From contig SVMM01000009.1 in assembly GCA_015067435.1 (NCBI GenBank), forward strand, positions 62,001-126,000: a stretch of DNA of 64,000 nt, written 5' to 3'. The notes under the pieces are model-generated. The model was not told where the DNA came from and did not search any database. It worked only from the letters and a program-made list of their open reading frames with translations. This DNA is from Oscillospiraceae bacterium (GTDB lineage Bacteria > Bacillota > Clostridia > Oscillospirales > Oscillospiraceae). Made by a program: the position numbers and the translations under genes. The first letter of the stretch is position 1, and every line of letters begins with the position of its first letter. Positions 33,378 through 42,500 of this stretch are shown in pieces.

Positions 33378-33406
33378 AAAGGGGCGGGCATTCGCCCGCC
33401 CCTTTT
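33378..33406 (+). terminator. Terminator of flagellin gene 2
   Basis: GGGGCGGGC (33381-33389) pairs with GCCCGCCCC (33394-33402), followed by TTTTA, with AAA before. Only 25 bases separate it from the next start codon and no promoter fits there, so the glycosylation genes probably depend on read-through. Confidence 0.75.
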
Positions 33407-33431
33407 ACTATGCGGATAAGGAAGAAAAGGT

Positions 33432-36200
33432 ATGGCTGTGGAACTCTCCGTTGCGATCATCTTCAAGAACGAGATCCGCTGTATCGAGCGCTGCCTCCGG
33501 TCTTTGCTGCCGCTGAAGGAGCGCTTTTCCTGCGAGATCGTCATGGCGGACACCGGTTCGACCGACGGCAGCCGCACCGTTGCGGAGCAATACGCAGATG
33601 TCGTGTTCGATTTCCCGTGGATCAACGACTTTGCCGCCGCGCGCAACGCCGTTTTGGATCATTGCTTTGGCCGCTGGGTACTGGTACTGGACTGCGACGA
33701 GTGGTTAGATCCGGATCTGGGAGAGCTTGCGGATTTTCTGCACGGCAAGGCATCGGCAAAACAGATCGATTATGCCATGCTGACAATGCACGACTATACG
33801 ACCAAAGAGCTAACTCTTTATAATGAGTTCATGGCGCACAGATTGCTGCGTATGGAATCGGGGCCGCGCTACGAGGGGTCTATCCACGAGCACGTGGTCT
33901 ACCGGTATCCACTTGGACGAAGCCGGGATCTTCGACGCACGGTTCTGTATCACGACGGCTATGTTATGCTTAATGACGGTTCAAAGGAAGGACGGGCAAA
34001 GCGGGATCGCAACCGCGCAATGTTAAAAAAACAACTTGAGCGGGACCCAGATGATCTCCTAGCCCTGCTCCATTATGTGAATAGCTCCGACGAGACGGAC
34101 CCGGACTATCCCTCTATGCTGCAACGCGCCATGGAACTGGTGGAGCAGCGGGCGAAGCACTGGAAGGAGGTCGGTCCGGTGCTTTTCCGGAACATCGCCT
34201 TTAAAGAGTTCTCTCAGGGGCGAACAGGGTGGAGCGACTTGCTGCGTAAGTGCCGGGAGTTGTTTCCGGACTCATATTACACGCGTATCGACGGCGAATA
34301 TCTGTTTCTCAGCGATGCGCTTGACCGCAGGGACTGGAGCGCATTGATTGCGCACGGCGAGGCATATCTCTCGGCCTGCGCTGCGTTTCTAAACGATCCG
34401 CGGGGGCTTGCGGAGATTAGCAACGGTGCGCTGAACAGAAATGGACCACGTTGGGTACAGCCGGTCGTACTGCGGCTTGCGAACGCATACTGCGAGTCGG
34501 GGGATGCAAAGCGCGCGCAGGCATTGCTGAAGGAAATCGACTGGACGCAGACGAACCGAAACGATGTGAGGTTCTTTATTTTGATTATGGAGCCGCTGGC
34601 AAAGCAAGGCGTCGACATTGGACCTCTACTTTCTGCGTGCTGGGACGGTATACAGAAGCCGGTCCCCTCTGCGGAACGCGCGCAGGAACGTGTGGCAGTG
34701 TTCTGCGAGCTGGTAAAGGTGGAAAAAACGCGTGATGAACAGACGGAGCGAGCGTGCGACGAGGCACCAGTACTTTCTGTTGCGATTTTATTCAAGAACG
34801 AGATCCGCTGCATCGAACGCTGCCTCAAATCGTTGTTGCCGTTAAAGGAACGTTTTTCCTGCGAGATAGTCATGGCGGATACCGGTTCGTCCGACGGCAG
34901 CCGCACGGTCGCAGAGCAATACGCGGATAAAGTGATCGACTTTCCATGGATTGATGATTTTTCCGCTGCGCGCAATGCCGCTTTGGACCATTGCTCCGGG
35001 CGGTGGACACTGACGATCGACTGCGACGAGTGGCTCGATCCGGATGCGGACGAGCTGACGGAATTCCTGTGCAGCGCAGATTCGGAGCGGCGCGAGCTGG
35101 CAGGGGTCGTTGTGCGCAACTACACGGAGCCGGGGCTTACAGCCTACGGAGATGCCATTGCACCGCGCATGGTGCGCATGGCGGCGGGACCGCGATACCG
35201 CGGCGCAATCCACGAGGCGCCTGTTTTCGCTGTGAAGCCGCGCGACGCGCTGCTTCCACGGACGATTCTGCATCACGACGGCTACGTTATGCTCAACGAG
35301 AACTCCGAGGAAGGGAGCGCGAAGCGGGCGCGCAATACGACGCTGCTGCGGAAGGAGCTGGCGCGGGAGCCGGACAATTTGCAGCGCTTGCAGCAGTTTA
35401 TTGACGCAGCAGAGGGCGAGCCGGATCATCTGGAGATGCTTCGCCGCGCGGTCGCGCTGGTCGGGGAAAAGAAGCCCGGCTGGAGTCAAGTCGGAGCGCC
35501 GATTCTGCGAACCGCCGCGGAGATAGCCTTCAAGGAAGGGCTTCCGGAGGAAACCGAATGGACGCGGTTGGCGATTTCACTTTTCCCGGACTCGTATTTT
35601 ACCCGGATTGACCTCGCCGTCGTCCGTATGCAGCAGGCAAACCGCAAGGGCAATCTCGCCTTAACAGCTTCTCTGTGCGAGGAATTTCTGGCGGCCTGCG
35701 CAGAGGCAACGGCCCACAGGGAGAGGCTGGCTGAGCAGCTGCAGTACGGGGTGCTTTATCGATTCAACCCCTATGCGGAGCAGTATATCCGCATCCGGTT
35801 GATAGAGGCAAACCGCGTTTTGGGACGCTTTGACAGGATACCGTCGCTGTTTTCGGCGATGGCGTGGGACACGTTCGACGGTGAACTCACGCGCGACTTA
35901 CTCTTACAGATTGAAAAGCTGCCGCCGGGGAACGGACTCGATTTGCCGGGACTGCTTGCAACGGTCTGGGATGGGATTCAGCAACCGGAGCCCTCGCTGG
36001 GATGTGCGGAGGAACGCGCGGCGGCCTTTCGGACGCAGCTCAGAGGCGGCAATTCAGCGGCAGCGGAGCTGTTTAGCCTTGCGACACGAGTCCGGACGAT
36101 TCTTGAAAAGCTGCCGCCGGAGGATCCGGCGGTGCTTGACCTGAAAAGCAGCGACGCATACCGAAAAGTGGCACCGCTGATCGAAGGAGGCGCGGTATGA
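33432..36200 (+). CDS. Double GT2 glycosyltransferase with helical repeats
   Basis: A 922-residue protein of two tandem modules. Module 1: GT-A domain at residues 3-220 (ELSVAIIFKNEIRCIERCLR, ADTGSTDGS, WVLVLDCDEWLDP with the metal-binding DCD). Module 2: the same at about 444-660 (PVLSVAILFKNEIRCIERCL, ADTGSSDGS, LTIDCDEWLDPD). Each is followed by a helical TPR-like part (WKEVGPVLFR...LFPDSYYTRIDGE). Only the end of module 2 has the tail LEKLPPEDPAVLDLKSSDAY seen in the next gene. The place after flagellin indicates O-glycosylation of flagellin; the sugar is unknown. The stop overlaps the next start (ATGA). Confidence 0.82.
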   Translation: MAVELSVAIIFKNEIRCIERCLRSLLPLKERFSCEIVMADTGSTDGSRTVAEQYADVVFDFPWINDFAAARNAVLDHCFGRWVLVLDCDEWLDPDLGELADFLHGKASAKQIDYAMLTMHDYTTKELTLYNEFMAHRLLRMESGPRYEGSIHEHVVYRYPLGRSRDLRRTVLYHDGYVMLNDGSKEGRAKRDRNRAMLKKQLERDPDDLLALLHYVNSSDETDPDYPSMLQRAMELVEQRAKHWKEVGPVLFRNIAFKEFSQGRTGWSDLLRKCRELFPDSYYTRIDGEYLFLSDALDRRDWSALIAHGEAYLSACAAFLNDPRGLAEISNGALNRNGPRWVQPVVLRLANAYCESGDAKRAQALLKEIDWTQTNRNDVRFFILIMEPLAKQGVDIGPLLSACWDGIQKPVPSAERAQERVAVFCELVKVEKTRDEQTERACDEAPVLSVAILFKNEIRCIERCLKSLLPLKERFSCEIVMADTGSSDGSRTVAEQYADKVIDFPWIDDFSAARNAALDHCSGRWTLTIDCDEWLDPDADELTEFLCSADSERRELAGVVVRNYTEPGLTAYGDAIAPRMVRMAAGPRYRGAIHEAPVFAVKPRDALLPRTILHHDGYVMLNENSEEGSAKRARNTTLLRKELAREPDNLQRLQQFIDAAEGEPDHLEMLRRAVALVGEKKPGWSQVGAPILRTAAEIAFKEGLPEETEWTRLAISLFPDSYFTRIDLAVVRMQQANRKGNLALTASLCEEFLAACAEATAHRERLAEQLQYGVLYRFNPYAEQYIRIRLIEANRVLGRFDRIPSLFSAMAWDTFDGELTRDLLLQIEKLPPGNGLDLPGLLATVWDGIQQPEPSLGCAEERAAAFRTQLRGGNSAAAELFSLATRVRTILEKLPPEDPAVLDLKSSDAYRKVAPLIEGGAV

Positions 36201-37660
36201 CGTATGAGCTTTCCGTCGCAATTATTTTCAAAAACGAAATACGCTGCATCGAGCGCTGCCTCAAGTCGCTGCTGCCGCTGAAGGAGCGCTTTTCGTGTGA
36301 GGTCGTCATGGCGGACACCGGTTCAACCGACGGCAGCCGCGCAGTCGCGGAACGATATGCGGATATTGTGTTCGACTTCCCGTGGATCGACGATTTCGCC
36401 GCTGCACGCAATGCTGTTTTGAGCCGCTGCCGCGGCGCGTGGGTGCTGGTCATGGATTGCGACGAGTGGCTGGATCCGATGCTAGATGCTCTGACCGATT
36501 TTTTGCGTGAGGCACGCCGCCAAAGGTACGACGCGGCTTTGGTGACGGTGAGAAACTATGTCGAGCCGTCTTTTGCGAGGTATGCAGACGTCACAATCTT
36601 CCGGTTGCTGAACATGGCATCAGCGCCGCGCTATGTTGGCGTAATTCATGAGCAGCCGACTTTTGATACACCGGTTGGGCAAGTCAGGTCCCTAAGCCGC
36701 GTTATTTTGCATCACGACGGCTATGTTATGCTCAACGATGGCTCAGAGGAGGGAAAGAAAAAACGCGAGCGAAACCGTGTGCTCATTCGCAAGGAGCTGG
36801 AGCACCGACCTAACGATCTGCACCGCCTGATGCAGTATCTTGAGGCATACGGAGATGGAGCGCCAGAGGACTATTTTGCCGCACTCCGCCACGCTTTGTT
36901 ACTGGTTGAAAAGAAGGTGGAGGGGTGGAGGCAATACGGACCGCCGCTGTATCGCTATGCCGTCTTTGACGCGTACAACAATAAACTACCGGAGCTGGAG
37001 GAGTGGTCGCGCCGGGCGAAGGAGCTTTTTCCGGACTCGTATTTCACACGGATTGATGTGGGTTTCATCTTGTTTATCCGAGCGTATGAGGCGAAGGCAG
37101 TCGATGAGACGGTCGCTCTGGGCGAGGACATTTTGAACGCGGAACGACGATACGCAGAGGATGCGAGAACGTTCATGACCACTAGTGCGAGCCCGTTGCA
37201 GCGAGGGGATCCGTATTGGGCGCAGTATGTGCGATTCCGCCTTGCTGAGATGTATCAGAAAAAAGGTGAGCCCGCGCGCGCAAAAGAGTTGCTGGGGATG
37301 ACCGACTGGACGCTGTTGGATGAGCGGCATACGACATATTTTATACAGTTGCTGAAGACACAGGAGCTAAACGGAGACGATATCGGACTGCTACTCTCAG
37401 CGTGTTGGATTGGTATTCACAAACCGATTCCCTCATCCGAAGCAGCGGCGGAGCGCGTCGCGGCGTTCCGGAAGCTTGTCGACGTTGAAGATGTTGCTCC
37501 CGCGGAGTCGGAACCTGCGGAGGACGTCCCGCCTGAACTTTTGCAGCTGGCGGAAAAGGTCAAGGCGATTCTTGCCAAACTCCCGCCGGATGACCCAATC
37601 GCAGTCGAACTAAAATCCAGCGAGGCATACCAAAAGGTGAAGCATTTGATCGAGGGGTGA
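36197..37660 (+). CDS. GT2 glycosyltransferase with helical repeats
   Basis: A 487-residue single-module relative of the previous protein: GT-A domain (ELSVAIIFKNEIRCIERCLK, ADTGSTDGS, WVLVMDCDEWLDPM), a second conserved block (HHDGYVMLNDGSEEGKKKRE), TPR-like helices (LFPDSYFTRIDVG, RFRLAEMYQKKGEPARAKEL) and the tail ILAKLPPDDPIAVELKSSEA. The three modules of the locus are about 60-80% alike in the GT domain by eye. Likely one of the enzymes that add successive sugars to flagellin; ATGA overlap with the double transferase. Confidence 0.85.
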   Translation: MTYELSVAIIFKNEIRCIERCLKSLLPLKERFSCEVVMADTGSTDGSRAVAERYADIVFDFPWIDDFAAARNAVLSRCRGAWVLVMDCDEWLDPMLDALTDFLREARRQRYDAALVTVRNYVEPSFARYADVTIFRLLNMASAPRYVGVIHEQPTFDTPVGQVRSLSRVILHHDGYVMLNDGSEEGKKKRERNRVLIRKELEHRPNDLHRLMQYLEAYGDGAPEDYFAALRHALLLVEKKVEGWRQYGPPLYRYAVFDAYNNKLPELEEWSRRAKELFPDSYFTRIDVGFILFIRAYEAKAVDETVALGEDILNAERRYAEDARTFMTTSASPLQRGDPYWAQYVRFRLAEMYQKKGEPARAKELLGMTDWTLLDERHTTYFIQLLKTQELNGDDIGLLLSACWIGIHKPIPSSEAAAERVAAFRKLVDVEDVAPAESEPAEDVPPELLQLAEKVKAILAKLPPDDPIAVELKSSEAYQKVKHLIEG

Positions 37661-37664
37661 ACAA

Positions 37665-38444
37665 ATGAAGGTCGTGATCTTGGCTGGCGGGCTCGGTACG
37701 CGCATCAGCGAGGAAAGTTATCTCAGACCCAAGCCGATGATCGAGATCGGTGAGCAGCCGATCCTCTGGCACATCATGAAGGGCTATTCGCAGTATGGAT
37801 TCCACGATTTCGTCATCTGCTGCGGCTACAAGGGCCACATGATCAAGGAGTATTTCGCAGATTACTATCTGCACCGTAGCGACGTTACCTTCGATTTCTC
37901 AAACGAAAACCGCATGACGGTGCACCAGAACGTCGCGGAGCCGTGGCGCGTGACGCTGGTGGATACCGGTCTCAACAGCCAGACCGGCGCACGCGTTAAG
38001 CGTGTGCAGAGGTATATCGGTGAGGAACCGTTTATGCTGACCTACGGCGACGGCGTGAGTGACGTCGATCTGAACGCGCTACTCGCACAGCACAAGGCAT
38101 CGGGCAAGACCGTGACACTGACGGGTATCCAGCCCGGCGGGCGCTTCGGTGTGTTGGACGTGGCAGAGGACGACAAAACAATCTCTGGTTTTCGCGAGAA
38201 GGCGAAAGAGGACGGCGGGTGGATCAACGGTGGCTTCATGGCCTGCGAGCCGGGGCTGTTCGACTGCCTGAGCGACGACGAGGACTGCATCCTCGAGCGC
38301 GCGCCAATGGAGACACTCGCGCGTGACGGAAAGCTCGGCATCTACAAACACAACGGATTTTGGCAGTGCATGGACACGCAGCGGGACAAAGGCAGGCTGG
38401 AACAATTGTGGGCAAGCGGCAATGCCCCGTGGAAAACGTGGTGA
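37665..38444 (+). CDS. rfbF: Glucose-1-phosphate cytidylyltransferase
   Basis: A 259-residue nucleotidyltransferase making CDP-glucose from CTP and glucose-1-phosphate. The signature is VVILAGGLGTRISEESYLRP followed by KPMIEIGEQPILWHIMKGYS, with CGYKGHMIKEYF and LTYGDGVSDVDL, as in RfbF/DdhA/AscA. Length is as usual for the family. It commits the locus to CDP-linked sugars; with RfbH at 50839 it frames the CDP-3,6-dideoxyhexose path. It starts 4 bases after the GT2 stop. Confidence 0.92.
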   Translation: MKVVILAGGLGTRISEESYLRPKPMIEIGEQPILWHIMKGYSQYGFHDFVICCGYKGHMIKEYFADYYLHRSDVTFDFSNENRMTVHQNVAEPWRVTLVDTGLNSQTGARVKRVQRYIGEEPFMLTYGDGVSDVDLNALLAQHKASGKTVTLTGIQPGGRFGVLDVAEDDKTISGFREKAKEDGGWINGGFMACEPGLFDCLSDDEDCILERAPMETLARDGKLGIYKHNGFWQCMDTQRDKGRLEQLWASGNAPWKTW

Positions 38445-38449
38445 TCGGT

Positions 38450-39565
38450 ATGGAAGTACTTCGGGCAAAGACAAAGCTCCTGTTTCAGGGAAAAGAGCTG
38501 ACAGAAAAACAGAAGATGAATTCGGCGCTGAATCTCTGCGAGCTGGAGAGGGGGGCGGAGGTTCTAGACTCCCTTCCGCGTCGACTGGTCTTTGAGCTGA
38601 CCAACGCCTGCAATCTGAACTGCGTCATGTGCGGACGCAACGCGGCGGACTTTAAGGGGACAATGTTCAACATGGATTGGTTCCGCTATTTTGAGCCTAT
38701 GCTGGACACCGTCGAGGAGGTCACTCTTATGGGGTGGGGCGAACCGACGATGCATCCTCGTTTTGAGGAGATGCTTCGGATCATCGACCGCCATGCCGCA
38801 CGCAAGTATTTCTGCACCAACGGTATGCGGCTGGATAAGCTGACGGACGCGATCTTTGACAATCATGTGGACGTGTTTGCCGTCAGCGTGGACGGTGCGA
38901 GACCAGAGACCAACAACCGCATCCGCAGAGGATCTGATCTTGAAAAGATTACAAGCAGTCTGGAAAATATTGAGTGCATTAAGAAGGAACGTGGACTCAA
39001 GTATCCGTGGATCAACTTTGTATTCTGCGCGATGAGATCGAATCTGCACGAGTTGCCGGACCTGGTGCGTCTTGCCGACAAGGTAGACATCGACGAGGTT
39101 AAAGTCGTTTATCTTACCGCATTTGACAGGAAATTGGCAGAGGAGGTCCTTTGGGACGATCAGGATGTGGTGCGCCGTGTGTTTGATGAGGCGGTGCAGC
39201 TCGGAGAGGAACTGGGGATTGCCATCAAGCTGCCGCACATACAGGGGGAGGACGTTGCGGGAGAGCGTATGCACAAGGATTGCTTTGTCTCATGGCGCGA
39301 CTTCTTCCTTGGCTCGGACGGCTATATCCGGCCATGCATGTCGACACCGGTTCAGTTTGAAAAGTTTGATGTGAATAAACCGTTTGCAGAAATGTGGAAC
39401 AGCGAACACTACCGGCGTTACCGCAAGAACGTGAACGATACTGCGGCGATGGATGAGCCGTGCAGGAGATGCTATCAGTCGTCGCACTGCAACTGGAACA
39501 AGAAGGTGACGTGGCTGCAAATGGAACAGCAGTTTGCACCGGATTGGAAACGTCCGCGCGAATAA
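38450..39565 (+). CDS. Radical SAM/SPASM protein 1
   Basis: A 371-residue radical SAM enzyme. The 4Fe-4S motif is CNLNCVMC within VFELTNACNLNCVMCGRN (about residues 44-61); GWGEPTMHP is the SAM-binding GGE-type segment. The C-terminal SPASM region has Cys in KDCFVSW, GYIRPCMST and EPCRRCYQSSHC, for additional clusters. ATG 38450 lies 5 bases after the rfbF stop; the longer frame runs inside rfbF. Such enzymes modify peptides or sugars by radical chemistry; the presence in a flagellin glycosylation operon suggests work on flagellin or a glycan. Confidence 0.85.
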   Translation: MEVLRAKTKLLFQGKELTEKQKMNSALNLCELERGAEVLDSLPRRLVFELTNACNLNCVMCGRNAADFKGTMFNMDWFRYFEPMLDTVEEVTLMGWGEPTMHPRFEEMLRIIDRHAARKYFCTNGMRLDKLTDAIFDNHVDVFAVSVDGARPETNNRIRRGSDLEKITSSLENIECIKKERGLKYPWINFVFCAMRSNLHELPDLVRLADKVDIDEVKVVYLTAFDRKLAEEVLWDDQDVVRRVFDEAVQLGEELGIAIKLPHIQGEDVAGERMHKDCFVSWRDFFLGSDGYIRPCMSTPVQFEKFDVNKPFAEMWNSEHYRRYRKNVNDTAAMDEPCRRCYQSSHCNWNKKVTWLQMEQQFAPDWKRPRE

Positions 39566-39667
39566 GCACGGTGCGTGAGAGATTTGCTTAGAATCGGCAT
39601 GTGTGACAACAAACTGAAGATGCTATCTTGGGCATGCCGACTAAGCACCCGATAGAATGAGGTGTTT

Positions 39668-41461
39668 ATGAAAATCAGGGTTGCGGACTATATTGCACAG
39701 TTTTTGGCTGATTATGGGATTACACAGGTTTTTTCCGTAGTCGGGGGCGGTGCAATGCACCTAAATAATGCGTTCGCGCTGGAAAAGCGGCTGCACAAGA
39801 CCTACAATCACCATGAACAGGCCTGCGCTATCGCGGCGGAGAGTTACAGCCGGATCAACAACAAAATCGCCGCGGTCTGTGTTACCAGCGGTCCGGGCGG
39901 AACAAATGCGCTGACGGGCGTGCTTTGCGCCTGGCAGGACAGCCTCCCCGTAATCGTGATTTCCGGACAGGTGAGGTACGACATCACCGTGGAGAGCACG
40001 GGCCTGGATCTGAGGCAGTTCGGCGAGCAGGAGTACTACATTGTCCGCTCCGCGGCGCCGATGACCAAATACGCCGTGATGATCCGCGACGCGGCGACAA
40101 TCAAATATCATCTGGCGAAAGCGCTCGATTTGGCAACTTCAGGACGGAGAGGGCCGGTTTGGATTGATGTGCCACTCAATATTCAGGGGCAGATCATTGA
40201 GACGGATGATTTACTGGAATATATCCCGCCGAAGCGCCCGAAGATTCAAAGCAGCCAGATCGACGAGATCATTTCCGAGATCGACCGCGCGAAGCGACCG
40301 GTCTTCATCGCCGGCTCCGGGCTGCGGACGTCCGGGGCGCTTGAGCGTTTTGCGAGACTGGCACGGGAACGGGAGATTCCGGTGGTTTGTCCGACCAGCA
40401 CGGCAGACTATTTTACCATGGATGATCCGTTCTACTGTGGGATGTTCGGTGTGTTTGGTGGGCGCATGGGCAACTTTGTCGTTCAAAATGCAGATTTGCT
40501 GGTGTCGTTTGGCGCGCGGCTCTCTTTCAAGCAGATCGGCTTTAATTATGAGGGCTTTTCGCCAAACTCCCGCAAGGTCATTGTGGATGCGGATCAGGAG
40601 GAACTGAAGAAGCCAACGATACATGCAGATGTTCCGGTGTGCGCCGACGTCGCGGACGTTATTGACGCGCTGCTTTGCCGGGCGTTTGCGGAAAAGACCG
40701 AGGAACGCCGGCAGTGGCTGGCTTATTGCGGATTTCTGAAAGAGAAATATGGCATGCGGCAGGAGAGCACCGTGCCGCATATTACTGCACAGCGGTTTTG
40801 CTCAGAACTGTTGTGTGCGGCGGATGAACACGCCGTGGTTGTGCTGGGAAACAACACGGCGGCGGTTTCTATGCTTCAGCATGGCATCGTGAAGCACGGA
40901 CAGAGGATGTACGGCAACGTCAACTGCGGCACGATGGGATACGATCTGCCTGCTTCAATCGGTGCGGCGGAGGCGCTGGGCGGCGAGGTGATTTGCGCCA
41001 CCGGAGAAGGAAGCTTTCAGATGAACTTGCAAGAGCTGCAAACAATTGCTCACAACGCGCTTGCAGTTAAAATCGTTGTTTTTAACAACAACAAGTATCA
41101 GGCTATCGTTCAGACGCATCGGAATTTCTTCAACGGAGTTATGGCGGGTTGCACGAACGACTCTGGCATCAGCTTTCCGTCGTTTGAAAAGCTGTGCAGC
41201 GTCTATGGTTTTCCCTTTATGCGAATCGATAGCGCTGAGGAAATCCCCAGCGCCGTGGAATGGCTACTTGCGCAAAAGGGACGGGCACTGCTGGAACTGG
41301 TGCAGACTGAGGAGGATCAAATTATACCGAAACTGTCCAGCAAACGGCTGGACAACGGCGAGATGGTTTCTCCGCCCATTGATGATTTGGCTCCATTCCT
41401 GAGCAAGGAGGAGTATGAGATGTGCCAGTTTCAAAACTTCCTAAAAAGGGAGGCATTTTGA
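39668..41461 (+). CDS. Thiamine-diphosphate enzyme, acetolactate-synthase-like (YerE-like)
   Basis: A 597-residue ThDP enzyme with the three domains of the acetohydroxyacid synthase family: N-terminal PYR domain (VFSVVGGGAMHLNNAF, NHHEQACAIAAE with the activating Glu, TSGPGGTNALTG), a central domain, and C-terminal PP domain (GEGSFQMNLQELQT with N..N as in GDGS...N, and VVFNNNKYQAI). In a CDP-sugar locus the closest known role is YerE, which adds an acetyl unit from pyruvate to a CDP-4-keto-dideoxysugar. True acetolactate synthase is less likely since no small subunit or ilv genes are near. ATG 39668 is preferred to GTG 39662. A 100-base gap precedes it. Confidence 0.75.
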   Translation: MKIRVADYIAQFLADYGITQVFSVVGGGAMHLNNAFALEKRLHKTYNHHEQACAIAAESYSRINNKIAAVCVTSGPGGTNALTGVLCAWQDSLPVIVISGQVRYDITVESTGLDLRQFGEQEYYIVRSAAPMTKYAVMIRDAATIKYHLAKALDLATSGRRGPVWIDVPLNIQGQIIETDDLLEYIPPKRPKIQSSQIDEIISEIDRAKRPVFIAGSGLRTSGALERFARLAREREIPVVCPTSTADYFTMDDPFYCGMFGVFGGRMGNFVVQNADLLVSFGARLSFKQIGFNYEGFSPNSRKVIVDADQEELKKPTIHADVPVCADVADVIDALLCRAFAEKTEERRQWLAYCGFLKEKYGMRQESTVPHITAQRFCSELLCAADEHAVVVLGNNTAAVSMLQHGIVKHGQRMYGNVNCGTMGYDLPASIGAAEALGGEVICATGEGSFQMNLQELQTIAHNALAVKIVVFNNNKYQAIVQTHRNFFNGVMAGCTNDSGISFPSFEKLCSVYGFPFMRIDSAEEIPSAVEWLLAQKGRALLELVQTEEDQIIPKLSSKRLDNGEMVSPPIDDLAPFLSKEEYEMCQFQNFLKREAF

Positions 41462-41462
41462 A

Positions 41463-42500
41463 ATGCGTGGGTTTAAAATCGGCGATATCGAGGTCGGAAC
41501 GGATAGGCTGCCGTTGGTGATCCCGGAAATTGGTATCAACCACGGCGGTTCGCTGCGCGTTGCTTGTGAGATGATTGACGCCGCGGTACAGGCCGGAGCG
41601 AGGCTTGTCAAACACCAGACGCACGTCGTGGAGGACGAGATGAGCGACGCTGCGCGAAAGGTCATTCCAGGCAATTCAAAAGAGTCTATCTATGACGTTA
41701 TGGAGCATTGTGCGCTTTCAGAGGCTGAGGAACACGAAATGATGCGCTATGCCGAAAGCCTTGGCATGGAGTTTATCAGCACGCCGTTTTCCCGTGCCGC
41801 TGCCGACCGGCTGGAGCGTTTTGACGTAAAAGCGTACAAGATCGGCTCGGGCGAGATGAACAACTATCCGCTTCTGGAGCATGTTGCCGATTTTGGAAAG
41901 CCGATGATCGTTTCGACCGGCATGAACAACCTTGACAGCGTGGAAAAAGCAGCCAATATTCTGGAACGAAAGAATGTGCCCTATGCGCTGCTTCACTGCA
42001 CGAATCTCTATCCCACACGACCGGAACAGGTCCGCCTGGGCGCCATGCAGCAGATGATGGAGCGCTTTCCCGGCGTTCCCATTGGGCTGTCGGATCACAC
42101 CCGCAACAACAATGCATGTATCGCCGCGATTGCTCTGGGCGCGGCAGTTGTCGAGCGGCATTTTACCGACAGCATGTCGCGCGAGGGCAATGATATCGTC
42201 TGCTCCATGGATGCCGGTGCACTGCGGGAGCTGCTTGCCGCCGCGGAAGAGGTGTTTGCCATGCGCGGCGGAGAGAAGGCACCGCTCGCCGAGGAGCAGG
42301 TTACGATTGACTTTGCATTTGCAACGGTTGTGGCCATTGAGGATATTCGGGAAGGAGAATTGTTTACAGAGAAGAATCTCTGGGTGAAGCGCCCCGGAAC
42401 GGGTGAGATCCGCGCCGAGAAATACCCGAAGCTGCTGGGAAGACATGCCGTCTGCGACATCAAGGCGGGGACGCACATTACGTGGAGCATGGTGAGATAA
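41463..42500 (+). CDS. neuB: Nonulosonate synthase (NeuB/LegI family)
   Basis: A 345-residue sialic-acid-synthase-type enzyme which condenses phosphoenolpyruvate with a six-carbon N-acyl sugar. Seen: PLVIPEIGINHGGSLRVACE, KHQTHVVEDEM, FISTPFSRAAADRL, YKIGSGEMNNYPLLEHV, STGMNNLDSV, HCTNLYPTRPEQ, GLSDHT, VVERHFTD and a C-terminal SAF/antifreeze-like domain (IREGELFTEKNLWVKRPGTG). Whether the product is neuraminic, legionaminic or another acid cannot be told. It sits 1 base after the ThDP enzyme and right before neuC. Confidence 0.9.
   Translation: MRGFKIGDIEVGTDRLPLVIPEIGINHGGSLRVACEMIDAAVQAGARLVKHQTHVVEDEMSDAARKVIPGNSKESIYDVMEHCALSEAEEHEMMRYAESLGMEFISTPFSRAAADRLERFDVKAYKIGSGEMNNYPLLEHVADFGKPMIVSTGMNNLDSVEKAANILERKNVPYALLHCTNLYPTRPEQVRLGAMQQMMERFPGVPIGLSDHTRNNNACIAAIALGAAVVERHFTDSMSREGNDIVCSMDAGALRELLAAAEEVFAMRGGEKAPLAEEQVTIDFAFATVVAIEDIREGELFTEKNLWVKRPGTGEIRAEKYPKLLGRHAVCDIKAGTHITWSMVR

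Noticed and set aside
29420..33400. The repeated DNA of the flagellin region as a CRISPR-like or other array
   Set aside because: There are two gene-length copies, not spaced short repeats; no CRISPR array was found anywhere in the window.
39668..41461. Catabolic or biosynthetic acetolactate synthase (IlvB/AlsS)
   Set aside because: No IlvN subunit or branched-chain genes nearby; the surroundings are sugar-nucleotide genes, so a YerE-like role is favoured, though not proven.
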